Assembly (NCBI GenBank): GCA_022266195.1
Contig: WHVY01000003.1
Coordinates: 2,976,001-3,040,000 of the forward strand
Direction of reading: 5' to 3'
Length of the DNA: 64,000 bases
From: Tetranychus cinnabarinus
Taxonomy: Eukaryota > Arthropoda > Arachnida > Trombidiformes > Tetranychidae
In this document: positions 13,026 to 26,312 of the stretch, piece by piece
Position numbering within the stretch: position 1 is the stretch's first letter
Layout of the letters: each line of letters starts with the position of its first letter
The notes under the pieces: generated by a model
Database searches by the model: none
Told to the model about the DNA's origin: nothing
What the model saw: only the letters and a program-made list of their open reading frames with translations
Made by a program: the position numbers and the translations under genes

Positions 13026-14205
13026 AGACTTGAGACTTGAAAGATTTGTAGATCTGAGTCCTTTGGTACTATTAAATAATTCATACGATAGCCAGTTTTT
13101 TAGAAAATTGAGGTCAAAATTAAAAAACTTCGATTGCCTTTTTTCAGCTATGGAAGCAGTTTTTTTCACACAATTTATTTCCTTGATGTATTAATATGTT
13201 TTGACAACCAACTATTACATGGTCTTATTTTGAGAAATGACATTTTCTTTTTCTGTAAAACAGATCAAGTCCGATTTTCAGTTAAACCGATCGAAAGAGT
13301 TAGCGATCTGAAACTTGTTATGCGTTTGTAAATATGCTCGGCTCAAATCATGAATTGAATAATTTTATCAATTGATCAGCCGTTCTCGTGATTTTAGCCA
13401 TTTCCCTTAAAACTTTGAACCTTAATATTCCTTGAACGGTATCATCTACAATCATCATTCTTGGCCAAACATTAGATTTTATTATGGGCTAAAACTTAAT
13501 ATGACTGAATACCCAATGAGCTAACTCATTCAATAAGGAATATCTTTCTAACATATAAGATTTGTGGGCACTTTTAAAACAAAGTATCAAATCTAACATC
13601 AGAAAAAATACAATGCTATAACTTTTTTTGTAAGGGTTTGAATGTTTGTTATTTCAATAAATCATAGCCCGTAATGGAATCTAATGCTTGTTCGAAAACG
13701 GGCATTGCAGCTGATACCAATCCCGAAATATTGATGCCCAAAGTTTTAAGGCCAATGACCAAAATCAAGAGAACTAGTGATAAATTGATAAAATTTTTCA
13801 TTGCATGATGTGAAGAAACAATTGTATGGAATAATGATAAGTTGCCGCTCTCTAAACCTTACGGTCACTGAAAGTTATCGGTTCAACGGAAAATCGAACT
13901 TATCTCTTTTACCGAAAAAGAAAAGTTTTATTTAACAAAATAAGTACATTTTCTGGTTGACCATCAAAATTTACATCAGTACTATGAGTTACATTGAAAA
14001 ATCTGCTCCCATAATTGTACAAAAAGCTTTACAAGTTTCAACTTCAAACCCAATTTTCTCAAAAACTGTCATTCAGAGGCATTTTTTAAATCGCACAAAT
14101 GGACTCAGGTTTTATGTTTCTACAAACCAACAGAGTCGCGATTCCAAAGAACTTGATTTTTACCCGTTTTTGCCCTTTTCGGTCAACCTTTGTCAATTGT
14201 GTTTT
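13026..14205. repeat. Family A foldback repeat, copy 4
   Basis: The left arm (about 13026-13480) and right arm (about 13720-14205) are diverged inverted copies. The outer right sequence includes GGACTCAGGTTTTATG followed by TTGATTTTTACCCGTTTTTG, as in copy 1. It has no open frame of its own; small frames across it are chance. Confidence 0.7.
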
Positions 14206-15079
14206 CAAGTTTTTATGGTGGTCTGAGATTTGAAGAGACCATAATTAGTAGTAATGAAGTGCGTTTTTAATCTTTAAATAATATTTCACTTCTTTCACTT
14301 CTAGTCCTATCGACATGTTTACATAATTTCAAGCTCATACACTCAATACAGAATTAACCAAAGAATACCTAAGGTCATTGGTTAAAAACTCCAAAAAAAT
14401 CTTAACTATGCCCTCATTGTTTATTTGTTTATACATCCTGAAGCGCTTCTATCTGGTTAATCATGAGTCATATTGATTACCATTGACTTTTGCTTAAAAT
14501 ACTGGGTATAAAACCAATTTCATCAAACATTTCCAGTAAATCATGCAAGAATAACGTGGTCAGAAAATTATCAACATCAAAAAGTAAACAAAATCAGATG
14601 TAAATATTTAGATTTATTAAATAAAGCTTAGTTTTAAGACAAGTAGTTTTAAATCCAATTTTCAAATATACTTAGGAATCATACAAAATATGCTAAATCA
14701 TTTAGTCACGAGGAATAATCAGAAAATTAAAACATTTTTTTATTAAATACTATCGAGTGAAACATTAGCTGTAAAGATAACAGTGAAAAACTATTTTGCT
14801 CGTAAAATAGCAAGAATAAACTGAATGCACAGCAAGTTGAGTTACTATAATCAAGTTACTCAACTCTACCTGGTGAAAATGGATAAATATACAAAATTAT
14901 TAGTAATTTAATTATCTCTAGGGTTGACTTTTATTGTTAATGTTATTTATTTAATTATCAATTGCTTGATCTGATCATTTCGCATCAACTGCCCTCTACA
15001 CTCAGCTTTTTAAGTTGAGTTTAATCACTCTATTGAGTGAACTGTTATTACGCTTTGTTTACTGTGGATAGCACGAATC
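14206..15079. other. Intergenic, upstream of the RING E3 gene
   Basis: This AT-rich stretch should contain the promoter and 5' UTR of the following gene. No promoter motif could be assigned, and I see no other gene. Confidence 0.5.
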
Positions 15080-17306
15080 ATGAGCCTTCGTTTTTTCATC
15101 ACACACTGGTCAATTCCATTAACCATCCATTTCAACCGTCTTTTAATCGTTTTATTTTTTTCTCTTAACCTATGGATCGTTAAAGGTGAAATTGAAGTGA
15201 GGAACAGCCAAAATGTAACTATAGAAGTCTTAAATGACTTTGAAATGAGTTATGGTAAGCCTGTGCCTTTGGAAGGTATCAATGCCCGTCTGGTTCTGGC
15301 ACAACCTGAGTATGCCTGTGAACCAATTGCTGGTCCTCCAAAGAATTTTAATGACACTATGAAATGGTTTGTATTAATATACCAGTACCCTTGTAACATT
15401 CGCCAGAAGATGAGTTATGCATTACAAGCTGGATTTGATGGTGTTATCATTGTGGTACGTGATCCTGTAAGGAAATTGAATTTAACATCACTAGCTGTCA
15501 ATCCTGACCACAATAACAGTTACAATGGTTTCTACGATTATGTTGACCCATTATTCATTTCACCTATTGGTTCCACTTATCCTATACAAGCACTGTTGAT
15601 TTCCAATGCCGATGGATCTTTACTGATTAATGATTACACTTACGACAAAGATTATCATGTCTTCATTACTTCCAACCTGCCATTTGATATAAATACGTAT
15701 CTTATGCCATTTGTCATCATAATCGGCCTCTGTATAAGTGTGATGTTCTGTTTCATGGTAAATTTTTCAGGCTCAACTCTTTTTGTGGCTTCCCCTTTAA
15801 CTCTGACTCCTTTTTTTAACAATTATTTTGTCCTGTACCTACCAAAGTCATCGTCTTCTTTATCATCGAGTTATTCCTGCTTTGGCATGTTCTTTTCTAT
15901 TTTATGTCAAACATATTTGTCTTATTTGTTTTAGTGTTACCATTGCATGTTCTGTTGCATCTTAAGTGTACTACACTTAATGTCTAAAGCCTTAACTCCT
16001 TGATTTTGATCGATCTCCTAATATAAAAGGCCATACTTTTACTATATCTTCCTAGGTTTTGCAGATTATTAGGTGCATACGTAACCATCGCAGAGGAAAT
16101 AAACATCGATTAAAGAAAAAATATCTCAAGCAAATCCCAACAGCAAAATATCGCAAAGGTAATCAACATTTCTCGTTTCTGTTTCGATCAAAGGCCTTTT
16201 TGCGAAGATTTTTCTGTTCATCTTCCGAAAAGACCAGGCACGATTGAGATCTCTATTCAACCATTACTACTTTTGAATTTGCATTAATATTTCCTTTTAT
16301 CTTGTTATTTTATATTTACAGGAGAGCAGTTTGACACTTGTGCAATTTGCCTGGATGAATACATTGAAGGAGAAAAATTGCGAGTCCTGCCTTGTGGACA
16401 TTGTAAGTGCCAAGTGGTTGCAGCTGAAAATCTAGTTGAAACTGGCAAAAACGAGATGATAATTTAGAGCGTATTTCATTCATCTAAATGACTCTTGAAG
16501 ATTAAACAAAATAAATATTCAAATTTGGCCAGTACTGAGTGTTACATAAAGATGTAAACACAACAATCGTTTTCAGATTAGATAATGCAACAGTTTTAAC
16601 GCAAGAAATTTTAGCAAAAATAAGTTGCTTAGTGACTAAAACGTTCTCTAAGTTATCTTTTTAATTTACAAGTTTGTTTGTTCCTTCACTAATAATCTTA
16701 TCAATAAGTCACTAATTATTGTTTTTCTGTTTTCTAGCATACCACATGAAATGTATCGACCCATGGTTAACTAAAAACCGAAAAGTTTGTCCTGTTTGTA
16801 AGGGTAAAGTAGTATTACCTGGAATGAGCGAGGATAGCGACTCAGAAAGGGAGGCGGAAGGAAATGAAGACAGTGCCAATGAAAGAACACCTCTAATCAA
16901 TAATTCCAATTCAGAAGCATCCACCTCTACACATAGACTAACTGGTCACAGATCATTGTCTAGGTTTCGTTATATTGATCGTAGTACCCAAGTTAACCCA
17001 TCAAATCGTAACTCATCTATACTTACCAGTGTGGAGGCTGATATTACACCCATCACATTGGCTCCTGAACATTCTGTTAACTGTGCTATCGATTCCGAAC
17101 CTGTATCGGGAAGCACCACAAATAATGCCAATCGTCCTTCTAGAAATCGCCAGACTGTCAGTCAAATTAATAATAATGGTAACACTAGTAACACCTTGAG
17201 TGAAACTAATGGTTTAAGTAATGGAGCCTCATCGAGTGTGCGAAATACAATAACACAGTCTACTAATACAAATCGTTCAACAACCAATCATGATATTATT
17301 GTTTGA
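15080..17306 (+). CDS. PA-TM-RING E3 ubiquitin ligase (RNF13/RNF167/goliath group), 476 aa
   Basis: This is a single-pass endosomal or secretory-pathway E3 ligase. Exons are 15080-15757, 16056-16158, 16322-16402 and 16738-17306; the total is 1431 nt with the frame intact. Residues 1-36 form a hydrophobic signal sequence. A protease-associated luminal domain follows (about 70-190, with EYACEPIAGPP and YPCNIRQKMSYALQAGFDGV). The transmembrane helix is around 206-228 (LMPFVIIIGLCISVMFCFMV). A basic stretch leads to a C3H2C3 RING-H2 finger with ligands C267, C270, C285, H287, H290, C293, C305 and C308. The PWLT motif after C293 is typical of the group. The C-terminal ~165 residues are Ser/Asn/Thr-rich and presumably disordered. 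The family assignment is firm; the exact orthologue among RNF13, RNF167, godzilla and goliath is not settled. Confidence 0.93.
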
Positions 17307-17828
17307 AAAAGATATACAACAAAGCAAATATTAGCTACCAGGTGATGATGTTGATACATTTTAAAATTTGTAATATTGTAAAAATCTCAACACTTAGAGA
17401 ACTAAATCAAGGAGAAAAAAATGTTCAATCACATCAATCCAAGAAATCAGGAGATGAAAGCTAAGCTCACCATTTTTCTACTCCGACAGTCATTGGCCCA
17501 TCCATTGTTTTCTTTATTTTTTTCATTTTCCATGAATTGTTTATTTTAACAAAAAAAAGAGTTGATTGTGAATTCTCTGCCTTTTGAAAGAATTGCTCTC
17601 ACCTCTGTATAGTCATTCAATGAAATGTTAATCTCTCATCATTGTTGTAAAAATTTTTATATTAAATTTTTTTTCTCTCCTAAAGCAAAATTATATCATG
17701 TAATGTAAACCACATTGTTGTTATTATCACACTTGCAAACTATTTCATCTTACTAGAGAGCTAAATCACAAGAAAAATAATGCTAAACCTATTTAATCAT
17801 GAAGTACACATCATTGTCCGAACTTATA

Positions 17829-17834
17829 AATAAA
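17829..17834 (+). terminator. Putative polyadenylation signal of the RING E3 gene
   Basis: An AATAAA lies about 520 nt after the stop codon. Earlier AT-rich sequence has no cleaner match that I noticed. Confidence 0.35.
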
Positions 17835-18290
17835 TTCTTCATCCTCATCAATGATAACAGTTGTGATCTTTCTAAGGTCGATGAAACAGATAACGCTAAG
17901 TTCGTCCTTCAAAAATGGCATCTTCAACGCAAGGGTAAAACATTTCCGGATGACCTAATATTATACAATGTCTAGTCATATTGGAGTAATTAAAGAAGGC
18001 GTCTTTTAGTGTATCAGTGCTTGATAATATTGTTTTTGAAGTTCAAAAGTACCGAGAAATTTATCTAATAATCTGAAGATTGTTTTTATTTTGATCACGA
18101 ACAATGCGTTTACGAAATGATACCTGTAATCTTTTAATTGTTGAAAGAACGGCACATAAATAGCGAAGTTTAGCCAATTTTTCAATTTATATCAGTTTAT
18201 TTTTTGTAACAAATTGTTTGCAGCGATATATTCAACACTGTTTTAGAAGTGTCAAACTTTTTGAAAGCCGATTCCAATCAAGTGATCAAA
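17835..18290. other. Intergenic between the RING E3 and MFS genes
   Basis: A short AT-rich spacer. An in-frame extension upstream of 18291 would need a GTG start, so I treat it as 5' UTR. Confidence 0.5.
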
Positions 18291-20049
18291 ATGGCCAAAA
18301 TTACTTCCAAAGAGGTTTGGGAAATCGTTAAACTTTTACGGATAGATGTTTTTTACTTTTTGGCCACTCTGAGTACTTCCCTACCTGGAATTGCTCTGAA
18401 CCAACTGATGCAGGATAAATATTGTATCAACAAATATTCAATCAATGAAAGTGTCTGTTTAAATTTGGAATCTGCTGGACCTGAATTTGATACAGTTAGG
18501 AATGATGTATTGGCAGACACTACAACACTTAAAATGCATGTTACTCTAATGACAACAATACCAGCGATTATTTTATCACTCATTTTGGGTTATTGGATGG
18601 ATAAATATCCTGGTCATCTCCGGTATCTTTCTGGTGTGGCATCTTTAGCAATCGTCTGTCAAAACATCATGATTATACATCAATGCCTACATTTTGAAAT
18701 GGGTAAGTAAAGGATGTTTCAAGAAATTTGTCCACGAGCTTCATTGGCCATAGATAAACTTGCAATTAGATCATAAATATACTGTTAATACTACCATTTG
18801 ACACTAAATGTTTATCTTTTAGGCGCTGACGCATTATTATGGACAAATTTGGTGACAGCTTTTACTGGAAGCGGAATAATTATTACGATAGGAACCTTTA
18901 CTTATGCAACGAGAAAGACACCAGCCAAATTTCGAGCTGTTAGGTTTACAATAATCGAACTTTGCTTATTTGCTAGTAAGTTATAATATCTTTTTAATCA
19001 AAACTCATAATTTGAATTGTAAATGCTTGATGCTTAGATGCTTAATAATGTTATTATACTCGAAATTTTTATTTACAGCAATGCCTATTGCAAGTCTTTT
19101 GGGAGGAGGTATGCTTGAGTCTAAACCATGGTTTCCGAACCAGCTTCGTAACTACATTGGAGTTTATATCATTTCATCTGTATTAGCGGTGATTGCGGCT
19201 GTTTGGGTTATGTTGTTGCTATATGACGCTGTTGACGATGAGGTTAAAACAAATGAATCTCAACCAAATGGTGATGCTTCAAGTTCTGAAAATAATGAAA
19301 ACACGAAGAAAACAGTGAAACAAATAATTTATGATGTAATTAAACCAGATAATATCCTTTATTCAAGTCGCACAGTTTTCAAAAGAAGACCAAATAATGC
19401 TCATTGGTATTTGATTTCAACAATATTGAGTGGATTTATAGCAAACATTTGTTATTCCGGTGAACAATACATAGGATACCAGTTTAATCAAAAAGTATAT
19501 CATTGGAGTGCTAAACAAATTGGAAATTACGGGTCTGCTTTCATTATTTTCCCTGCTTTTGGCGCATTCATTGGTCCTCCATTATTCATTCATAAAATGA
19601 AGCTTCATGATAGTTCACTAGCCACAATTGGTATAGTTTCAATGATGGCAACTTTCCTGTCCAGAGGTTTCATCAATAGTCCAGTAGCATTCATCTTTGT
19701 CATATTTGGTTGTTTCGCTGGTGTTTTATTTGTTGCCGATCGATCAATTATTTCACGTATGATCCATGCAGATGAAATCGGGCAAGTTTACGCCTTTTCA
19801 TCAGCTATTGGAGGATTCGTTCCAACAATTTCATCATTGTTTTACACCAAAGTATTTTCAGCAACATTGGGCTACAATCCTGGTCTTGTGTACATAATTA
19901 CTGGTTTATTATTTACCATTCCTTTAGCTAACGCTATTTTGCTCAACATAAAAAAGCAGAAATGGGATTTAGTTTTGATTGCTGAAAAGAAAAATGAAAA
20001 TCAAGAAAACAAAATTGAACTTACAACCCGAGAAAAATCATCATGTTAA
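18291..20049 (+). CDS. SLC46-like major facilitator transporter, 511 aa
   Basis: This is a multi-pass MFS transporter, probably at the plasma membrane or lysosome. Members of SLC46 move folates and related small molecules by proton coupling; the substrate here is unknown. Exons are 18291-18702, 18823-18975 and 19079-20049 (1536 nt, frame intact). I chose the ATG at 18291 because it sits in a good context (AAAATGG). Helix 1 (about 16-38, RIDVFYFLATLSTSLPGIAL) is followed by a Cys-containing luminal loop and then helix 2 with the MFS signature LILGYWMDKYPGHLR near residues 95-110, where conserved Gly, Asp and basic residues are present. A charged central loop (NESQPNGDASSSENNENTKK) divides the two six-helix halves, and the tail is Lys/Glu-rich. 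Placement in SLC46 rests on the overall pattern and is less certain than MFS membership. Confidence 0.85.
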
Positions 20050-20241
20050 TCCATTCTTTGCTCCGAATTTCACCTTTTAACAAACATATTTAATGGAAAA
20101 ATTTGGAAACATTTATCATTGTTGACAACATTTTATTAAATCACATCACTAGGTAAGATCAATTACAATCAGAAGCAGCTTGCGGTTTGAATGATAAAAA
20201 CGCGCGCTGTTTAAACCGGATTATTGTTGAAATTGTTAATC

Positions 20242-20247
20242 AATAAA
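20242..20247 (+). terminator. Putative polyadenylation signal of the MFS gene
   Basis: AATAAA in the context GTTAATCAATAAAAAG, about 190 nt after the stop codon. Confidence 0.45.
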
Positions 20248-21727
20248 AAGAATTGAATTTAAAAATAATTTGAATAGTATTTTAAGTAATTAAGCCATTT
20301 GTTTAACTTAAAAAATTTTTCAGCAAGAAAATCCATCATCAATGAGCAAAAAAAGTGTCTTGGACGGGAATAAAAAACACTCGAATTCGAGTTTGAACAA
20401 TAAGAGGATTACTTTGAAACTTTTGCAGATAAATTAAATAGTGCAAATTATATAAATTGGTTAATAGTGCAACAAAATTTAAGCGTGATTACAATTTGCT
20501 TTCAAGATGGCAATAATTGGAGAAAAACGAATGAAAATGAAACAATTTTCAAAGCCACACAATGTTTCACATTAAAGGCACTTTTAACCTTCATTTTCCT
20601 TCAATTAACCTGAAAGTAAATTATAATGGTAAACATGATGGTGATATTAATTAATCTTTTGTTAAATTTATTATATTCAATGTGCAATTACAACTATTAA
20701 AGTAAATATTGAAGTGAGTTAATCATAAGTGCAAAATCTGGTATCATTGGTTTGGTTTCTCTGGTTTTTTCTTCTGGTAAACAGATGATATGTAACCTAA
20801 TCTTTTGCAAATGCTATGCTCAAAGCATCAACATCTTTGCATTGAAATTCATGTTTTTTTTCATCACCATCGCCATCACTTCCACCACCACCACTAACAA
20901 AACCATCATCTTCATCAAGATCATCAGGATCATCCTCATCCTCATCGTCCTCTGTGTGTTCTTTTAAATTCTGGTAAATGAAAGGAAAGATTGTCAAAGA
21001 AGATGACTTCTCCTTTTTCCCCATACTCATAAAATCGATAAAATGGCCTCATCTATTCAACTTTAACAAGCTTTAAGCTAAGCTTTTTGGTTCAACAAGA
21101 AATCTGAGGAAGACTCATCATCATCTTTACAGCTTTAACAATTTATTGCAGCCCCATCATTACCATTATCATCCTCATCATCATTTTCATTCTCGTTCCC
21201 ATAACATATAGATTTCACTGGCATTTGAAAAGAGACTTTTTTGCTGTTCTTCTTGTGCGTTGTTGTATAAACTCCACTGCAGAAAAAAAATCAATCTCCC
21301 AATGAGTTTAAAATAACAGAAATGTTAATAATAGAGGTGAATGATAATGAACTATCCATGAGACTTAAGCAGTTTTTTTTGCAGAGCCAAATTTTATTCG
21401 ATGATTTTACCAAAATTTATGATCAATACCATTTGGCCTCAATTTGTGTATAATTAAAATTAATTTTACCAAATAATGCTGCATTCTGAGAAGCCTTAAA
21501 GCTCTTTTTAGAGACATTTGAAGACATTTTTTATTTACCAGAAAATGTTTATCCCTTTTCTGGTTGCAACCCAGAGAGAAAGCGAAAATAATTGCTTTTA
21601 TTGCCTTTGTCCAAATGTATATAAATAACCCAAACTGACTGAAATTAGCATTTCAAAATTAACGCCGCAGTCACAGTTTAACTTAAAATTGCAATGGCTG
21701 TTGCCAGTGTTAGTATTGTTCATCATC
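20248..21727. other. Intergenic, simple-sequence rich
   Basis: AT-rich with CAT/TCA triplet runs around 20860-20950 and 21150-21195. Open frames here are chance products of the triplet runs and encode only low-complexity peptides. Confidence 0.5.
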
Positions 21728-21932
21728 TAAAGGGTGTTGAGGTTAGTAAGGTTCAAGCTATCGCTTACCCAAATGTTGATAAGGAGATAAAGATGATAAA
21801 AATGCTAATATCAATGGCAAAGATGGTTGAAGAAGACGAAGACAATGAGACATTTTCATTTTATCATCTTTATCTCTTTATCAACATTTTGGTTAGTGAT
21901 TGCTTGAACCTTACTAACCTCAACACCCTTTA
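21728..21932. mobile_element. Family B MITE, copy 1 (205 bp, TA-flanked)
   Basis: The ends are TAAAGGGTGTTGAGG and its exact mirror CCTCAACACCCTTTA. The first 31 bp of each end match perfectly when inverted, and similarity continues for about 70 bp. The terminal TA on each side fits a Tc1/mariner-type target duplication. A second copy lies at 45277-45479 with about 95% identity. There is no coding capacity. Confidence 0.88.
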
Positions 21933-24900
21933 GATCAATTGGTTGCAAGCAAAAAATACTAATAAAAAAAGCAGTTTAAGAGCAAGATTTTTTAATCTGG
22001 CTTAGGAATAACTTAAAGTAAAAAGTATAAAAACCTTAGCCTAATTCCTTAGCTGGTTTAATCTTATTACTCAAATCATAATCATCATTATAATGATTAT
22101 TATTGTTAACATTTCTTTCTGATAACCATAAGATTTGTTAACAAAAAATGCGAAACAAGAAACCTCTTCGCCATTGGATTCGTTGCCTCAAAATATTGAA
22201 CTCCAAAAACTCCATTGAAAAAGAAGAAAAAGAAAGAGAAGAAAGGAAAGGAATCCATGTTGTTTTTTTACAAGCTTTACAGCTAAGGGCAGTTTGTTTT
22301 GTATCTTGTAGCCAGTTGAGAAAGCCGATGGTCAATGTGAAATAATCATCATCATAATCATAATAGTAATCACAGTAATATGTATTTAGTAGTAAAGGGC
22401 AGTGCTTGGCATTCAGTGGGCAAGGGAAAGACAAGAAAATGAAAATGGGTAAAGAAGCAAAGAAAAAAGAAGTTTTATGGAGAAAGAAATGAAAAAACGT
22501 AACAGGGTTTAGTTTCTACCCTTATCCGGTCCAGTGATTTCTCAATGATCTAATGGGAAATGCAGTTAACAACAGCTCAACAATCAACTCACAATCAATT
22601 CATAATCAAAGGTCTGTGACTTGTGAAGGAACATCAAGAAGAGACTGAAGAAGAGTGGAGAGAGAGAGAAAAAAAATAAATTATTAGACCGGAGACGTTG
22701 TTGTTTATAATCTAAATCTACGTCTCAAAATTAAAAGTCAACTGAAAATGAGTAGCAGCAGCATAAAAAAATTAAAGTCAACTGAGTTAATTGTGATTTA
22801 GAAAGATTGATGCAAGGTGACAAGTATCATCCACAAGTTAAATTGTTATTGCCATTATTCACATTTTGATTTCTGCAAATGATTAAACAAAAAGTGTTGC
22901 TCAATTTGCTGCTTGGAGAAAAGAAAGAGCGAGAACAGAATGCGAAATATAAGTGTAAATATTGACTTATTTCACTCTCCTTTTTTTTCTGCTTTCGACT
23001 CTTTTTTCACTTTGACCTGACCTGACCTAAACCAGAAAAAAAAGAGAGTTAGAAAAGAGAAACAGGAGAAGCAGAAGATAAGATGGATGGATGGATGAGA
23101 AAAGGAGTTAAACCTCTCCTTCATCTGGCTTAATCAATGGACCAACGAACTGTACATCAGTCCTGGTCCATATCCAACAGGCTCTCATAGACATTCAAAT
23201 ACGACCCAGCCATCTTAGTTTGCCCGTTTAACTATCATCATCATTGTCATCTTCGCTGTCCTCATTGTAGTTAAATATCTATGGTGGATTGGAGGTGTAG
23301 AATACATTTCGTTGTATCTTTCTTTACGCATTCATGGGCTTAGCCTTATTCCTTGGTTTCTTTACATCCATTTGGTTTGTCCTTTCTCCTTTATTTTTCA
23401 ACCAGTTTTGCTTCGCTCCTTTGCTACGGTTAATATGGCCTTGATCGCTGCCTAAAAAAACTGGTAAATTATTATGATACATATAAGAATAAGAATAATA
23501 AGAATAAATAATGATAATAATTAGAGAAGCAAAAAGTTTATGAATAGTGGAGCTGCTTTTTTGTGTTCAACCAAATTCGGTTTTATGATTTGCTTTACGT
23601 TGTTGTTTGGGTTGTTTAGCAAGGTAAAGGCATTGGATTTGTAAACCTGACTTTCTTCGCTTATTATTATATTTTTTTCTGGTTATTGTTGCTATCATTA
23701 TATCAAATAGTTAAGGAATAAAAGAAGGTAAAAGTGGAAAGAAGAGACTTTTAAAAGCTCTCGGTATTATTATCAAAAGGTATTGGAATTTTTGGGTCTC
23801 TTTTGATTTTTTTTATTTCTTTCACTCTCAGCTTCTTTCTCTCTTTGCTCTTTGATAAAAAGAACCAGAATTTGGTTTAACCATTGTTGCATGTTTTTGT
23901 GACTTTACTTTGATTTGGTATTGCATTAACATGAATAAAGGACTAACTAACTGTTTATTCAAGCAAAAAGGTTGACCTGAAATATTTAACTGTTGGACTT
24001 AATTGTATTACAACCAAACCATATTGTCATTACCTTGATTTACCTGGATTTTTACATCACTTTCAGTGTCAACATTTTTTTCCTTTCTTGTAAGATGATT
24101 ATGATGATGATGACGAAGATGTTATAAATTATACATTTTTCCAGTTTCTTTTAATACATCGCTCTCTCACCAAGATTAAGAGTCAACAAAAATTTGGAAA
24201 GATAAAGGTCCATGGAACGAAATATCTTCAAGTTTCCAGTTGTTTATCCTGCGAAGAAAACATTAAGATGGAAATAAAACTGCATTAGTATTAATGGAAA
24301 TATAAATTACAATTTAAAGCTCTTTTTTGTTGTGTTTGCTTGTTTGTTTGATGATTGTTTATTATGATTAGTGAAGTGAATTTGGTCAAAGTGTTTAAAT
24401 TGTGAATACCAGTGACACTGAAAAAAGTAGATTAAAAATTATAGCAATTGAACAAGTGGAGAAAAAAGTAGTGTTGATAATGATTGTGAGAATAGTTAAC
24501 GAAGGGAAGAATGATTGAAATGGTGGTAAAAAATGAATTACTATTGTAATTCGATAATTGTTCACCTTTAAAGTTGTTCGGTAGAAAGAGCTATATGTTT
24601 GTTCACCTATTAATTTGAATGGCAAACAATAATTTATTAAGATTCAATTTATTGTTGTGGGCCGAGTAAAAGTAAACGATGAATGAATGAATTAATTAAT
24701 TAATGAATGAGTGAATTTAGAACGATGTTGATCAAAAAAGGACAAGATAAGATCACATTGATGACAGTTGTTGACGGTACAAAAATGTAAATCAACATTC
24801 TTTCAGTTAATAAAGAAAGAATCAGATTGAGAAACTCAGAAATACATAAAGAAAATGTGCGGAGAGAGAAGAGAAGATTGTAAGATGAAGCTAAATGAGA

Positions 24901-26312
24901 CAAGAACCAAAGATTAATTCAAAAGAGAGAGGAAAGTATGATGAGGCGGAGGAGGAGAGGATGATGATGGTGATGATGATGGTGAAGAAGATTGAGAAGA
25001 TGAAGAAGGGAGTGAAAAAGTAACAAAAAAACAAGAAGGTTATGCATGAAGGGCCAGAAGAAGTTGTTTGAAGCTACCAAAAAAAGAGAGAAGATAATAA
25101 CGAAATGAAATACAAAATTGAAAGGCCTAACTGAAGGCCTTCTCCTTTTCTTCTTTTCACCATCTTCTAAATACACTTTTTTGATACTAGAAAATCTACT
25201 TCAGGTTGACCCAAAACATGTTGTGAAAAGAAGAATGGAAAAAAAGAAAGAAAGAGATAGAGAGAAGGGGGAGGAAAAAAGATATGATAAAGAAAGGGAA
25301 TAAGAAATAAGGTAAAAGGTTACCATTTATGTAGAGGACAAATCTCTATTTACCTTTGAAACATTTTGACCAGTTAGCGCCTTCGATGGAGCAAAAACGT
25401 TTCATCAACGGTTATATGAAAGTCCAAATTAAAAAAAAAACCTGATCAATTGACCATCAAGTTGAACCATAGAAAAGTGGAAGATAAAGATGAGGATGAT
25501 GAAGATGAAGAGGCTGACACCTTTTATGTGTCTAAGGCAGGTGATTATGTTTGGTCCCTTTTTACCTTTACCATTCTTTTTAAGGTCAAAAAAGAAAGGT
25601 AAAATAGACAGGCAACAAAAAGGTAGAAAGAAAAACAAAAAAACAACAATAATACATGAAAGAGCCAAAAGAGAAAGCAATCTAATGATCTGAAGGAGTA
25701 AAGGAGAGACAAGGATGAGAGAGAAGGTGGGAAAGAAAAGGAAGGAAAAAGAAAGGAAAATAAAAGCAATTCTTTGGTTCCTTCTTTATAAATGAGACTC
25801 CCTCTCATCACCGCACTCTCTTTCTCTCAAAAGGCCATTTCGCTCTCCGTCTCTGCCTTTTCACCATGACCTGTAACCTGTAGCTGGCTTCGGTCTCAAT
25901 CTTTATTATGTTTTAACCCTCAGGCATAAACTTGCCAATTATTCGTAATCTTGCTTTTCCTTTACTAGATGGCGATATGGCGGTAATCTGGTTGAGTAAC
26001 TACTTTTATTTTTTATTCACTGATGAGAAAGAGAAAAGAAAGACTTAAGGGAAGATAAAAAAAAATGTTTTACTTGTGGCGGCCTCTAACCCTGAATTGG
26101 TGAAACTGGAATTTACTGCTGTATGCTTGTATGTACAGTGTAGTGAATGCTTCTCTTCTTCTGGCTTACACTTGGTCCTGTAAATTAATATTAAAAACAG
26201 TAAATTATTCAAAGTAATTAAGTGATTTACCTTTTCAATTGTGTTTTTAACTGTGTCTACAATATTCTGATTCTTCCAGTTTAATTTATAAAAATTAATT
26301 TCTTTCAATTTA
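21933..26312. other. Long intergenic region upstream of the ZSWIM gene
   Basis: About 4.4 kb of AT-rich DNA with polypurine tracts (for example 24930-25020 and 25230-25310), a short GGAT microsatellite near 23085-23098 and many simple runs. It may contain promoter and 5' UTR exons of the next gene. I could not place any exon, and the small open frames are low-complexity. Confidence 0.4.

Noticed and set aside
18249..18290. An earlier start for the MFS transporter
   Set aside because: The upstream in-frame start would be GTG; the ATG at 18291 has a better context and fits the family N-terminus.
20797..21030. Asp-rich 77-codon open frame on the minus strand
   Set aside because: It is created by a CAT/TCA triplet run; the peptide is low-complexity and has no neighbours or splice context supporting a gene.
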